From NCBI GenBank assembly GCA_037178625.1, contig CM074144.1, positions 1-64,000 on the forward strand: a DNA stretch of 64,000 nucleotides, given 5' to 3'. The DNA comes from Skeletonema tropicum (taxonomy: Eukaryota; Bacillariophyta; Thalassiosirophyceae; Thalassiosirales; Thalassiosiraceae). The notes below the pieces were generated by a model. That model was not told where the DNA came from. It saw only the letters and a program-made list of their open reading frames with translations, and made no database searches. Below, in pieces: positions 11,834 to 22,758 of this stretch. Positions within the stretch are counted from its first letter, which is position 1. Each line of letters opens with the position of its first letter. The translations under genes and the position numbers were made by a program.

Positions 11834-11921
11834 GAGAGCGTGGTATGGTGACGTGGCAGAATCGTCACATCATAGGGCGTGCCCAACCCGTGCCCAGAAA
11901 AGCCGTGCCCAACGTAGCCCC
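11834..11921. repeat. Right terminal inverted repeat of MULE (88 bp)
   Basis: Exact reverse complement of 6343-6430, ending ...CAACGTAGCCCC. It is followed by TCCCA and then the resumed subtelomeric module at 11927. Confidence 0.95.
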
Positions 11922-11926
11922 TCCCA

Positions 11927-13062
11927 GCTTTTTTTTGGCATTTTGAGCTACAAATGACTCATCTTGCCAACGGGACTACTCATATTGCCAAACGTGACTA
12001 CTCATAATTCCAAAGGCTACTACTAGCTTTATTCCACTGTATTAGCTCTTTTACCAAATTTGACCAATCTGGTTCTCCTACCTCAGACCACACCTCCTCA
12101 ACTCGAACTATCGACATGGCCGACGCTTCCACTAGAGAGACACAAGATGCCATAACAAACAAACCCGTCCATACGGTAGCATAAATTTATAAATGACATA
12201 AGCGCTATGTCATGGCGCAGCTATCCGTCAAGTTTCATCACTGCAGCTATTGTATTAATTTCCATAATATCAATAGAGCAGCGACTGCTCACACATCAAA
12301 TCTCTCGCTCCGTCGCTCACTCCCATACCACCTCTTTTATTACCCCCCATGTTTAATAACACCCATATTGGCAGTAACCGCGCCTTCCTAATAATAATTA
12401 ACGCCCCCCTATTTATTATTATTCTCATAACTACGCTATACACTCGGATATTTAAAGCCACACAAGGCAATAATATTTACATGTCCAACAATAAATACAT
12501 ATTAATTCACTTGAATTAATCCTTTAAATTAGCATTATTATTTATCATAGTTGCTTATTATTTAGTTGACACTATCGGCAATACGATTCTGTCATTATTC
12601 CTCTGCATCTTCTTTTGAAGGGTAATAATACTACATTACATCAATGCATCCCCATCTGTGCGCAATTATTTCATCATGTTGATGTCGGCTACCGATGCTT
12701 CTCAGGCGATGGCGGCGGATCAATAAAACCTTCACTGATCGATTGCGCTATGTATGACGTTGAAAATATGCCGCCATACGTCTTATTGCTCCAAGTATTG
12801 GCCGAGAACGAGCCGGTGCCGCCGGGCGAGTTATTGTGATGACTTCGCTCCATTTTCTCTCTGCAGAATATTATTAGATATCATGCTACACACAATATTA
12901 TTATTCAGTTCCTTCGCCCCTCACGTCGGCTATGATGATGCGGCCATGTTGGTGCTATTTTTATGTGCAGGATTTTTGTGTGCTGTCGTCTACATAGTAG
13001 TAAGACATCATCTCCCCATGGTGATGGTCTTCGGGTTCGGATCGGGTGGTGGGAGGTGGTGA
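11927..13062 (+). repeat. Subtelomeric module plus repeat A, copy 1
   Basis: The first part (about 11927-12100) is the shared module found also at 21599, 22597 and, inverted, at 28741. The rest (about 12100-13050) is repeat A, nearly identical to 26012-26970 that abuts the telomere. ORFs inside are repeated with the unit and show no protein motif. The match to the telomeric copy ends at 13051 (TTCGGA), exactly where TTAGGG repeats start in the other copy. Confidence 0.9.
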
Positions 13063-14730
13063 TGTTTCCATGGGTGAAATCTCAAAAGTGGGAAAAGCCC
13101 ATGTACACATCCATCTTTTGTGATGTTCCATGGGTGAAATCTCAAAAGTGGGAAAAGCCCATGTACATATCCATCCGCGATCACTACTACAGCCCTACTT
13201 ACTACAGCCCCCAACGCACCGCGCACCACACCAACACACCTCAACACATAGGTTTGTTATATCTTGTTTTTTTGCAGTCTAGTACCACCTATATTTCAGC
13301 ACCTTATATTATACAGCCCATTTTTAGTATTTCTTCTTTGTCCTTATTTTTTTGTGTTACTAGAGAATGTCAGCACCTTATATTCGGAATTCCACATGTA
13401 GTCTTCTGTTAGGTTTCTAAATCGTTTATTGCACTGGTACTTATCAGAACCAATGTTCTATTTTTAATAGTTTATCACACTGGTACTTACCAGAACCAAT
13501 GTTCTATTCTTAATAGTTTATTGCACTGGTACTTACCAGAACCAATGTTATAATCTCAACCAAAATGTTTCGACCTGTGGAGTACTAAACAGTGAACAAA
13601 GTAAATGCTATGAATCAATTACTGAATGGATTTTATGGCTACTTTGTATCATGGTGAAAAACGTGAGGCTCGGCGATGCAGAATTCTTGCTGGATCGGAA
13701 TTCTGACACTGCTCGGAGTCGATCGAGAAACGAGAAAGAATCTCGGATACAAAGAAGTATCAGAGTTCAAACTCTGGTATTCCCGAGTGGTAAACGATGA
13801 GACTAGCACACCCTTGCCGAGACTTCTTTCTTGCGTTCATTGAGTTCTGTGATAACGCTGGGAGAAGACAATATTTCTGGGCGGATGTTTCGATGGTGTG
13901 CGCCTGGATGATGTTTGGTCCAGTAGTCAGCATAGTTCATTCGACCTGGGCGCCAATAGATGCGGAATTGTTTGAGAGTTTCTCTATCTCGTAGCCAGTG
14001 GAAACGCATGTCCATTGCCTTAGTGCGCTTTGGTTGCACTTTGCTGTTGATGACACCTTTGGCAGTGGAATTGTCTGTTTGGATGGGTGTGGCCGGTTGT
14101 GGATGTCCTAGTTGTTGAAGGATTAATCGAATGTAGATAGCTTCTCTTGCATTGATGTAGAGAGCAGCTAGTTCTGCTTCGGCGGCGGAAGTCATGACGT
14201 TTTTGATGATTTGCGCGATGTTCAAAATGGCTCTGTTGTTGGGTGGAAAGGGATCGTTGTTTGAAAGGAAGAAGTGTCCTCCAGCCCTGCTTCTTGCATT
14301 GGGTTCGCATAAATAGCTAGCATCGCTGTGCCTGGCTAATATCATTTCGCTAGCGTTGTAAGTTAGGACGGCTTCTTCTTGGGAGCTGACGTAATCGAGA
14401 AATTGGGTAGCCTTAGCCAGCGTGTCGGTGGTTGGATTGGATTGATTTGAGGCGATTGCGCTTAGTGGAGTCAGGAGTGTACCATCTACGGCTCGTCCTA
14501 GGTAGAGAAATTTCCTGTTATCTTGCGGATGCGACTTGCTGCTGCTTTGTCAAGGGGAGGCCTATTGTCGTCTGGTGTGGCGTACTGTGTTTTGGCACCA
14601 TAATTAGGAGGGACATGGCGATGTGGTTGGTCCTGTCTGTGCTCTGGTGGTTCATGGCCTAACTCTGTAATTGCTGTTTTGACGTAGCCAGGCATAGATA
14701 AATGTACTTTGCGTCGATCGTAATCCCAAT
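13063..14730 (-). mobile_element. Ty1/copia retroelement, copy 2, 3' half
   Basis: Positions 13075-13993 duplicate 1-919, and the copy then continues into RNase H and reverse transcriptase coding on the minus strand up to 14730. There a PH-type element end (AAACAGGGG...) interrupts the codon pair for YW in the reverse transcriptase region. Two 60-bp tandem units lie at 13075-13194. The opposite half of the element was not found in the window. Confidence 0.85.
13803..14730 (-). pseudogene. Copia Pol C-terminus (reverse transcriptase end and RNase H), frameshifted
   Basis: The reading order on the minus strand is the end of the reverse transcriptase domain (YWDYDRRKVHLSMPGYV, then RIRKITGNF), a one-base deletion near 14507, then LYLGRAVDG continuing into RNase H. 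RNase H acidic residues are visible in HSDASY, SAAEAELAAL and QTDNSTAKG, and the C-terminal GRMNYADYWTKHHPG block is typical of diatom copia Pol. The frameshift and the insertion at 14730 make it non-functional. Confidence 0.85.
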
Positions 14731-14947
14731 AAACAGGGGTGCGCAGAATGTGGCGAGAGTGGTGGCGTGGTGGTGCCTGTGGCGGGTTCAGCGCAGGCCC
14801 TCGGGGCCTGTCGAGTATTGTGTCATTTTGTAGTTGGCCATTGCACTTTGGTTTGTTAGTAGTCTTTTTACAACGGAATTCGGCTATAAAGTTGCTCTGC
14901 AATGACGTTGGCCTTAATTGGTATAATTGTGCTGTGCACAATTTGGT

Positions 14948-15265
14948 ACTTTGTGACGTAAGACGATTGGAATCAAGTGTACTAATTCCTTAAGTAACGA
15001 AGTTTACCACGTCACTCAGAGAAAAAATTAAGAAAATAGAGGGTGACGGGGATGCACACCGGAAAGAACGAAGAAGCTCATCGACAATCTGACTTAATTA
15101 GCCTGGAAAAGTCCTTTTTAGCACAAAACAAGCGATTTTTAGATCTAAATCATAAGATATAGCATCTAAATGACAATCAAAATGGGCATTTCAGCGGGGA
15201 TAGGAGGGGGGAAAATCCCAACACTTCAAGTTGAAGTTCCGGAAGTAATTCAGAGCAAAGCACCG
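14948..15265 (+). repeat. Repeat segment shared with 36342-36658
   Basis: About 318 bp are nearly identical to 36342-36658, ending at the end of the coding stretch KIPTLQVEVPEVIQSKA. In both places an ATG (15170 and 36564) opens the same 31-residue peptide and then the sequences diverge, as if a captured exon were joined to different partners. The orientation relative to the PH-B end differs between copies. Confidence 0.85.
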
Positions 15266-16129
15266 CACCCAACGAATCCGGCCGCACAGATCTCGCATAA
15301 AACGCAACAGCGCTCCACCAAATCATGACCGACGAACAACATCCAACTGAACACGATAACGACGACACCATGAACTCACCTGAAGCTACAGATGCAACTG
15401 AATCTGCTGTTGAATCTGCAGCTGAAGCTGTGGACGCAAAAAGCACGTTAAAGGAGACAACGAGTCCGCCAGACAATCAGATGAACACCCCCGGAAAGAA
15501 TAACACACCTACCGATCATACTGCCGAGGCTGTCACCAGACCAACCACCAACAACGTTATCACCCCTGACAAACCAACAGCAGGTACAGAAACGACTACG
15601 CAGCAAGTCGAGGAAGATCGACCTGAGCATTACATCAAAGGCACAAATACGGGCCTGCCAACAAAAATTAGTGCTACGGTTTTCGTTTGCTTCACCCATT
15701 TGGATCCAGAAGGCAAATTGGTAGCGGAGAATGTAAATCAAGCGGTACCAAGCAAGAGAAGATACTCGGGCTATTGAAACTGGTGGCTACGGGTAAATCC
15801 GGCGACAACAAAGAAATGAACGACAGTCAGATACACTTACACTTCAGCAAGAAAGCAGCGGAGGATGATTCCGCGGAAGATTGCGTGAGTTTACTTTTGT
15901 TGAATCTGCGCAACGAACCATTTTGTAAAATTGATCACTGTACAAATTTGGGAATGTTGATCGGCCCTCGGGGCCCCGGGTCGAAACAAGCGCAGTGAAG
16001 TGTCAATAACGGGGCCGGGAGGTGCCCAACCCCTTATGGTCACAAATTCTCCATTTTTTTCCAAACTTTTTTCTACAGGGATCTTGGTAGGAATCAGTAT
16101 AGTAGCTATTTAGTGAGAAGGTTTACCTG

Positions 16130-16392
16130 GGGGACACGTAGAGGCTCTGTAGACCCATACCGCTGTAGAATTTGTACTTGTTCCTACGTAGAAAGCGAGA
16201 AGTACCTGGCTTAAATGCGCTTTTTACAGAAATTGATTGGCTATATCTGTCGAGGATACCGTCATTCGCAGAAAGAAATGCAGGTATATTGTCATTATAG
16301 GTGACATGTTTCTTCATCACGAGAAATATTCTCCCTTTGTTGTATCTGTCAATTGAAAATAATTTTGTCTTCAAGACAAATTTATTTTCCAT
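16130..16392 (-). CDS. Small conserved ORF downstream of PIF1 in PH elements
   Basis: The translated end, FLSANDGILDRYSQS...GTSRFLRRNKY...LYVSPR, is recognisably related to the same position of PH-B elements (GTSCFLHRNTYRSYAG...LYVSLK), although the surrounding DNA is strongly diverged. Conservation at the protein level between two element types suggests a real coding exon or ORF. It could be the last exon of the helicase gene or a separate small gene. The upstream part overlaps the palindrome at 16355-16389 and may be untranslated. Confidence 0.5.
16355..16389. repeat. 35-nt palindrome after the PIF1 stop codon
   Basis: Near-perfect inverted repeat centred on the C of GTCTTCAAGAC, 34 nt downstream of the helicase stop. 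Equivalent palindromes lie at 38651-38685 (perfect, 17-bp arms) and 39833-39867. It may form an mRNA 3' hairpin or a DNA cruciform. Confidence 0.85.
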
Positions 16393-16423
16393 GCAAGTTG
16401 TGAATATCGCATTGTATCGTCCA

Positions 16424-17675
16424 CTAGGAAAAATAATCGCGTGGCAATTGGTATTCTTTCTTCGCTTCTTTCCATTTTTTGTTTGGGTTGGTTATGATTT
16501 CGGTGATGCGGTTCGTCAGGTCCTCTCTATTTTTTATTAAAGTACCACTCACTGCCTTTTGGTAAGTTGTTTTCGTCATTTCATCAAGCTTTCTTTTGTT
16601 GTATCTTGTCTTGGTTTCTTCTGCCTTGCCGTCAAGGTATTTGACCCATTTGTCCCGCTTCTTGAAGAGTTTGCAGAGTTGGCCATCTTGGTTCGTCTTG
16701 CAATTGTGTAACCGTTCTACAGACACGCTCGGCCCTGTCCAATAAATGGCACTATCCGTCGGGTGCATAACATTTTTGGAACCAAGTGTTTTGCCCCTGC
16801 TGGTAGCAACGTATCCTGTCCCAAGGCACTGGCTTCTCTCCCAGAGCTCATCTGACGGATCTATCACCATGCGATTCCATCGATCGTCCTTGCCGAACCC
16901 GGCCTCCATGCCCTGGCAGCGGTGTATTGTGATTGCGAATGCAATTTGCAGGGGCATGAACGTGGCAGTACAGCATCCTTTGTTGCAGATGTGAGTGTAG
17001 GGTGGTATTGGCACGTGCTGAGTGGAGTGGTGGAGTGGAGTGATTGCAAATTTGTGTAAAGAGGGATGATTGATCAGTGCCATGCTATATTTCGAGTTCA
17101 AGAATACATTTCTACTTTCACTCACCGTTGGATTCTTTTTGTCCCAGGGTTCAATGCCTTGCCGCGGTTTGAAGTATGGGAAATCAACGACTATATACTT
17201 TGGGAGGGATTCAACACCATTTGTGTTTGGTCCTACGGAGTGCTGCTCGTCATAAACGATGTCAATCACCTTCCCAATCGCTCCAACGTACAGGCCAGAG
17301 TTCGGATCAATGTTCGCTGTCTCCAGGCACATGTGCACACCAACGGAAACGTCTAAAGTGTACAACATCTTTTTGCCGAAGAAATGCGACTGGTACACAG
17401 TGGGATTGCCAACCATGTTGCTCTTGAATTGGCATCTGAGCCGTGCTACCGGTACTGACAGCCGTTTCTGTGTTTTTACGAGCATTTTGACATTTTGCTT
17501 ATTCATTTCCTCCCGTTTTGCGTAGGCATGCAATGTTTTTGGATCGTCCTCGATAGTGTCTCTGAACTTGGAGGAATAGTAGCTTAAATGCAAGTTGATC
17601 AAACGATGTGCGTCCTCCTTTGTTTGATCGTCACGAAGAATATTATATCTTTTAACGATATATTCGGAGCTGGAA
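16424..17675 (-). CDS. PIF1-like helicase, C-terminal half (PH-A, left arm)
   Basis: The frame runs from about 17675 (EYIVKRYNILRDDQTKED) to the stop at 16424. It shows late superfamily 1 helicase motifs: PLQIAFAITIHRCQGMEAG (motif V type, T-x-H-x-x-Q-G) and GYVATSRGKTLGS (motif VI type). A Lys/Arg-rich tail follows. Walker A and B are absent, so this is only the C-terminal half. A 108-nt intron (17018-17125, GTGAGT and CTCAG ends) happens to be open in frame; the diverged PH-B copy has a different, non-coding intron at the same place, which supports splicing. The upstream end meets an in-frame TGA near 17687, so the first exon(s) are missing or spliced from gene H. Confidence 0.75.
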
Positions 17676-17811
17676 GTAACATTGGGATCAGACGAAAAAT
17701 GTCAGCGATGAAGTGAAGTATCGGACCTCAAAATATTTTTGTCGTGGGGACAAATTTATTTTCAGAATCGTACACCGTACCACGGACACTCGTACAAGTA
17801 TAATAACTCAC

Positions 17812-19510
17812 CTTGTCTAGCAATGGACGATGCTGTATCTTTTACAGGTGTCACAACTGGAACTGGAATGACCTTTTCCGACAGCTCTCCCAACATAGAT
17901 CCAATAGTTCCAGACGCTTTTGTGTTCTGTGGAATTTCTCCAACTCCAACTGGCCGAGCTGCATTGCCATTATTGCTACGAAATACACCAGCATCGTCTG
18001 CTTCCAAGGGGGCGTTATCAACATTACCAACACCCATATTGGTGCCATCATTATCACGTTCTCCTGACAGTCTAGCAACCGAAGTAGCATTACGACACGG
18101 ATAATCCTTCACGGTAGAACCAGAAGACTCATGAAACAGGCGGTCGAGACAGCTGCGCGGAAGTCTACTGGTAGACGGAGAATCATATAAATGATCGCGA
18201 ATGGTTTGGCGGCCCACAAGACTGCAATCTTCTGAGCAGCGGCGATATGCGCGAACAGTAGCAGGTTGTTCCCCAGCATGATACAGCAACGCCGGAAGAT
18301 TAGTTGGGTCAACTGCTGACTCCTCACCAGAAGGAGTAGACGCTGGTATGTCCGTTTCAGACGGATGATGAGTATTCACTGGAGTTGCGGCACTACCATT
18401 GCTCTCTTTAGGGCACTGCTGTTCGATGTCATAATTTTTTGATGATTGCTTTAACTTTAACAAAGAACTCGCCTGCTCGACAACGTCATAATCATTATTA
18501 TTATCGCATGATCTCCATAATTTGCATGATGCATCAAATGCTTCTGCCTGCTCAAAGTTAGTGCATCTAACATGAGCGGGAGAGATGCAATCGCCTTGCT
18601 TTGTCTGCAGAAGAGGTATATCATGCTCGTTCTTGTTGTTGTCGACAACATCTTTTTTGTTGCCCGCTGTCACACCGCCATTGCTGAAGTAAATGAAAAT
18701 AGGGATAAGTAAGGATAAGTGATTAGTTTTTGACATGACGACATTCATATGGGAGAAACAATACCAGTTCAAGTTTAAAATAAATTTGCATACATCACAA
18801 TTTTATTGTTTTTGGCATGAACTCTATGGAAGGTTAATACCACACAGCAAAAAGCGACTTAAATGTAGATGAATGAGCGATCCTTTCTATGTTCGTACGA
18901 TCAATCTACGTAATGTTTTACGCAGTGTTAAGCGTTTCGCTTATACATGAAATTCTGAATCACATAAGACGCTTCTTCCAATTTCAGCTCATCTTAACAA
19001 TACACTTTCGGACTTACCCATTAGACAATACGCTGGAACACTCTGGAGCAGCCAACGACTGCAAGTTATGACTGTTATTTACACAACGGCCATAATTCAT
19101 TATTCCAGCTTTGCTTTCTGCATCCGATTTGTAGAACTGAGCCGAGCTTGAACCGTTACAGGTAACGTTGCGATTGGAAATGACATTGTAAGCGATAGAT
19201 AATTGTTCCTGTCTGGTGATCCTAGCTCAGACAATACATGTTTTAGTTCACGCATATTGCAAGAGGAAAGAACAAGCCTCAGAAGAGTATGTGGATCAGT
19301 AGAGTGTTCGAAGCATGGATTGCGCGATGATTGTAATTCTACTATTTCGCGGAAGATATGATCGCCTACACGCACTTTCGGCCATTGGACGTTGTAAATT
19401 ATTTGACGAATAGACAGAAATGAGCATCTAACACCCTTCCGAGCGCTCTTGCTGTTCACGTCGGAAGAGGATGGTTGCTGTTGCTGCGCTTTCTCTCTTG
19501 AAGAGTGCAT
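17812..19510 (-). pseudogene. Gene H of PH-A, left copy, unknown function, frameshifted
   Basis: Exon 1 is 19018-19510 (Met at 19510), exon 2 is 17812-18683, and the intron has GTAAGT and TTCAG ends. Compared with the right-arm copy (32321-32832) exon 1 has a 19-bp deletion at about 19217, which shifts the frame. Exon 1 encodes a domain with the pattern W-x2-VR-x2-D-x-IF...LL...LS...K(H/Y)-x-L-x-EL that is also recognisable in gene R of PH-B (35367-35851). Exon 2 is polar and Ser/Asn-rich and ends at a good donor (CAAG/GTGAGT). It lies just upstream of the PIF1 half in the same orientation, so H may be its N-terminal part. Confidence 0.55.
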
Positions 19511-21596
19511 ATTTTATACGGTCAATTTTGTTCGTGGTTTGGTTATGCCGGTCCGTAATGGTCACATATTTAAGATATTGATTTGCGTGCGAGGAATGTC
19601 ATACGCAAGCCACTCATTATTATTTATGCACTCTTCTAATTGCATGTGGTGTTCCGTAGCATGATAGTCGATGAGTGGCTGCGCGGAAAAGTCACGGATG
19701 GCGACATGTTCTTCCTGCCAGCAGAGAAGCTGACACGTTGAAGTTAGGAGAGGAACAAGTGACGTCATATATTTGAGAATATGTAAAACGCGATCGGTAT
19801 AAAGTACTGTCAAACGCGATCGGTAAATTATTTCGTCAAAAAGCCAACTCGGTTTTTGCATGATCGATGATCGTGCAGAAAAAGAGAAAAAGATGCCAAC
19901 ACAATGGCCTACAATGGCACCCCTAGTATGGCCGCCTATCTCAGTCCATGAGTATATTTCATAAGGTATCGATGGCCCATCCCTTAAACGACATTATGGC
20001 GATTTTTTCGCAGCAGTGTGGCGTTTCGGCTGCTGTAGGGGTGGAGATAATATCATTGCAATCCACTTCATTGAGATTTGAAATGAAAACAACCACCTTC
20101 CCTGCACCCATCGAAGATGATAAACATCTATAAGCACTACCCCTCCGCTACCCATCGCCGATGATAATATGAAGTGAGATTCTGGTTGCTCGGAATGACC
20201 ATTAAAGCCCCCCCACACCTCCAAAATACCAAGGACACAAGATGTGCACAAAATTGCATAAATAATTTGACACTCTAACACAACAATAAGCCTGTAGACC
20301 GCGGATCGAGCGGCTCTAAAGACCGCAACTCATCAACATTATTATATATAAGAAGTGTCGGCTATTTATTGTCCATAATATTGCAATAGGCTGGATAAAA
20401 ATAGCAACATCATAGACAGAAATGACATTTATGTAGCATGTATTAGTCATTTATTTATGCGGTGTAGACAGTTGTAATAATAAAACCCTGCGGCTGAATA
20501 GTTGCAAAGGGTGTTGTCTGCGATATAGTTCACTGGATATTACTATTGGTAGGGTTTGTGCAACGTGGTGGCTATGAGAGTAGCGGCTATCATGTTAGAT
20601 ACGACTGTCGAACGAAAAAACATGCATGCATGCAGTTGCGCTCCAGGTTGCTCGGACAGCGCGCTGCACTTTTTTGTTAGCTGCTATCAAAATCTTATGC
20701 AATTTTGCTTGGAACGGCTCTAAGTAAGTAAGTGAGTATGTACTATAAAACGTTTCTGTTATAAGAATGTTATTAAACAAGCATTGCAGAGCAACTTTAT
20801 AGACGGATACATTGCAAAAAAAATCCAACACGAAATCCACAGAATAATTTTGACATCATGACACATTTATGTTACAAAAACAAGCATTGCAGAGCAAATT
20901 TATAGACGGGTACATTGCAAAAAAAAAACAGGCCCCGAGGGCCCGCGCCGCACTACACACCACACACAACATGCAGTCACAAATCGCCGCGCGCACCATT
21001 TCATTCGTTGATCGATTGCGATGTTGCACAGAACGAATTTGTAAATTTGATCACTGTACAATTTTGGTAATATTGATTCGTCGATCGATTGCTGCAGCCA
21101 AACTACATCATGCTACTTGATTTGTATAATTGCTCACTGTGCGATTAAACGAATATTGATTTATAGATCCGTTGCTGAACTCACAACTAACACTTGATTG
21201 ATGCTACTCCACATTAATAACAGGAGAAGACAGAACCAGTCAATGCAACTCATATGTCATTGATTGCATCCAGTGAAGAAGCGAGGACTAGTGTGGCTTA
21301 CGGATTGCCATTCACGTATGTTCCAGAGCTATCACACTTAATCGACGTACTCAACGGAGATGATGGTAGTGGCACAGATGAAACGAAAAGAGAAATATCA
21401 GAGGCATTAACTGCTAATGTGACAACAGTCGAAGGTCAACGAAAGCTTTTGAGCACTGCAAGAAAGCACCATTGGCTAGATGAAAGTCAAAATGAAGTCA
21501 AGGTGGCAGTCCAAGACGGTATCGAGGGAGGATCGCTCCGTTGGACCAAACGGAAAAGGTGAGGTTAGCCTACCGAAGTACATTGTTGTGGATTTC

Positions 21597-22595
21597 CCTA
21601 AACAAATTGCTTTTTTTTGGCATTTTGAGCTACAAATGACTCATCTTGCCAACGGGACTACTCATATTGCCAAACGTGACTACTCATAATTCCAAAGGCT
21701 ACTACTAGCTTTATTCCACTGTATTAGCTCTTTTACCAAATTTGACCAATCTGGTTCTCCTACCTCAGACCACACCAACCTACATCCTTCTCTCGACACA
21801 ACTCACCATGGCGCCGCTCAAATACCATTCGACACAACTTGCCATAGCACATCAAATTAATGATATCGTTGTATAAAATTCAGGTGGTATCTGCGCCACA
21901 TCATCGCGCTAATATCCGCCAAATATCGTTCCTGTAACTACAATATTATTTTCCATATTATATAAGGAGCCTCGCTCGCTCATACATGTTGTTGCTTGCA
22001 ATCCCCTTGCCCAAACCATGCTCGCAATCCCCCTCCCCCATCAAATCCGAACAAAAGCGGCACCATCCCTGTAATCCTCATGATAATAAATACCACCCCG
22101 CCCAATATAATCTTTGCTACTAATAATATACATAGATATCCCCCCCACAACATAACATGTAATTAAATCATGACATATCTGGTACATTTATTATTTATTG
22201 AGTTACTCCATAGAATTATTATTATTACTAAATTCCTTTGATTATTATTCAGTTACCGTTATTGCTAATATATTAGTGCCGCCATTATGAACTTCTACTC
22301 CCTTGGAGTGTTACTATTTACCATCACTCAAATCGCTGCGCTCCAGATGTATTATTTCCATACACATGATTCGACGCTCCGCCACTCCATAGACGACGCC
22401 GCTAGCCCAGTAATTCCTCTACAAATCGCTTGCGCTATTTATTAGCTTCAATATAAGCCACCAACTGTTAAAATACTCCAGCTACTCGCCGAGGACGACC
22501 CATGACATTGGTGGATAAAGAAGCATTTGATTCGCACAAAATAACTCTACAGAATATTACTGCAGAAGTCAATCCATGCAATATTATTATTCAAA
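21597..22595 (+). repeat. Subtelomeric module plus repeat B
   Basis: The module (21597 to about 21776) begins CCCTAAACAAATTGC. Repeat B follows and is found inverted at 28216-28570 next to the right telomere, where it is cut at CTACTAAT. B and A are diverged relatives: both carry a GCCGAGRACGA block and an ATATTATTATTCA end. No coding sequence is evident. Confidence 0.85.
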
Positions 22596-22758
22596 TCCTA
22601 AACAAATTGCTTTTTTTTGGCATTTTGAGCTACAAATGACTCATCTTGCCAACGGGACTACTCATATTGCCAAACGTGACTACTCATAATTCCAAAGGCT
22701 ACTACTAGCTTTATTCCACTGTATTAGCTCTTTTACCAAATTTGACCAATCTGGTTCT
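22596..22758 (+). repeat. Subtelomeric module, third copy, split by hAT
   Basis: It runs from CCTAAACAAATTGC to CTGGTTCT (22751-22758), where the hAT element begins. The module resumes at 25998 with a second CTGGTTCT and continues into repeat A. Confidence 0.9.

Larger units (their letters stand above)
6343..11921. mobile_element. Complete Mutator-like (MULE) DNA transposon, 5.6 kb
   Basis: The element is bounded by perfect 88-bp terminal inverted repeats (6343-6430 and 11834-11921). It contains a MULE transposase with zinc-finger domains on the minus strand and a second, convergent gene on the plus strand. It sits inside a subtelomeric module whose intact copies are at 21597 and 28741. GCTTTTTT lies directly before the left end and again 5 bp after the right end, which suggests an 8-9 bp target duplication blurred by the T run. 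Perfect repeats and two open genes suggest recent activity. Confidence 0.92.
15962..21002. mobile_element. PH-A element, left arm, 5.0 kb, complete ends
   Basis: One end is CGGCCCTCGGGGCCCCGGG directly after AT (15960-15961). The other is ...GCGCACCATTTC directly before AT (21003-21004), with hairpin GGCCCCGAGGGCC at 20931-20943. The host sequence on the two sides (GTTGAT, then TCGTTGATCGATTGC) matches a neighbouring diverged host repeat (ATTGATTCGTCGATCGATTGC, about 21073-21093) if the element and one AT are removed. It carries minus-strand genes: H (17812-19510), a PIF1-like helicase C-terminus (16424-17675) and a small conserved ORF (16130-16320). The sister copy on the right arm is 30824-40288. 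Confidence 0.8.
15325..21562 (+). pseudogene. Gene Q of the PH-B element, unknown function, broken
   Basis: The first part (15325 to about 15745) encodes an acidic Thr/Glu-rich N-terminus and a FVCFTHLDPEGKLVAEN block. A one-base shift near 15751 moves the frame to KQEKILGLLKLVATGKS...DDSAEDC. A donor (GTGAGT at about 15886) and an acceptor (AACAG before 21223) join this in phase to EKTEPVNATHMSLIASSEE and a further 95 residues ending at about 21562. The roughly 5.3-kb intron exists only because the PH-A element (15962-21002) lies in it; without it the intron would be about 0.3 kb. No family was recognised. Confidence 0.5.
14731..21602 (+). mobile_element. PH-B type PIF1-helicase element, truncated, host of a nested PH-A
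   Basis: The left end (AAACAGGGGTGCGCAGAATG, flanked by AT at 14729-14730) matches the reverse complement of 37277 inward, including the hairpin GGCCCTCGGGGCC (14796-14808) and the following CTCTGCAATGACGTTGGCC block. Inside are gene Q (15168-21540) and, at 21527-21600, a PIF1 fragment (KGEVSLPKYIVVDFP) that runs directly into the subtelomeric module CCCTAAACAAATTGC. The right end is therefore lost. A complete PH-A element (15962-21002) is nested within it. Confidence 0.65.

Noticed and set aside
12270..13062. ORFs in repeat A (also at 26198-26900)
   Set aside because: They overlap on both strands, show no protein motif, and are conserved only because the DNA repeat is.
17018..17125. Helicase coding sequence continuing through this stretch
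   Set aside because: It is open in frame but has GTGAGT and CTCAG ends, and the diverged PH-B copy has unrelated non-coding sequence at the same position, so it is an intron.
16424..17602. A host PIF1 helicase gene
   Set aside because: Only the C-terminal half is present, in several copies, each inside an element with defined ends.
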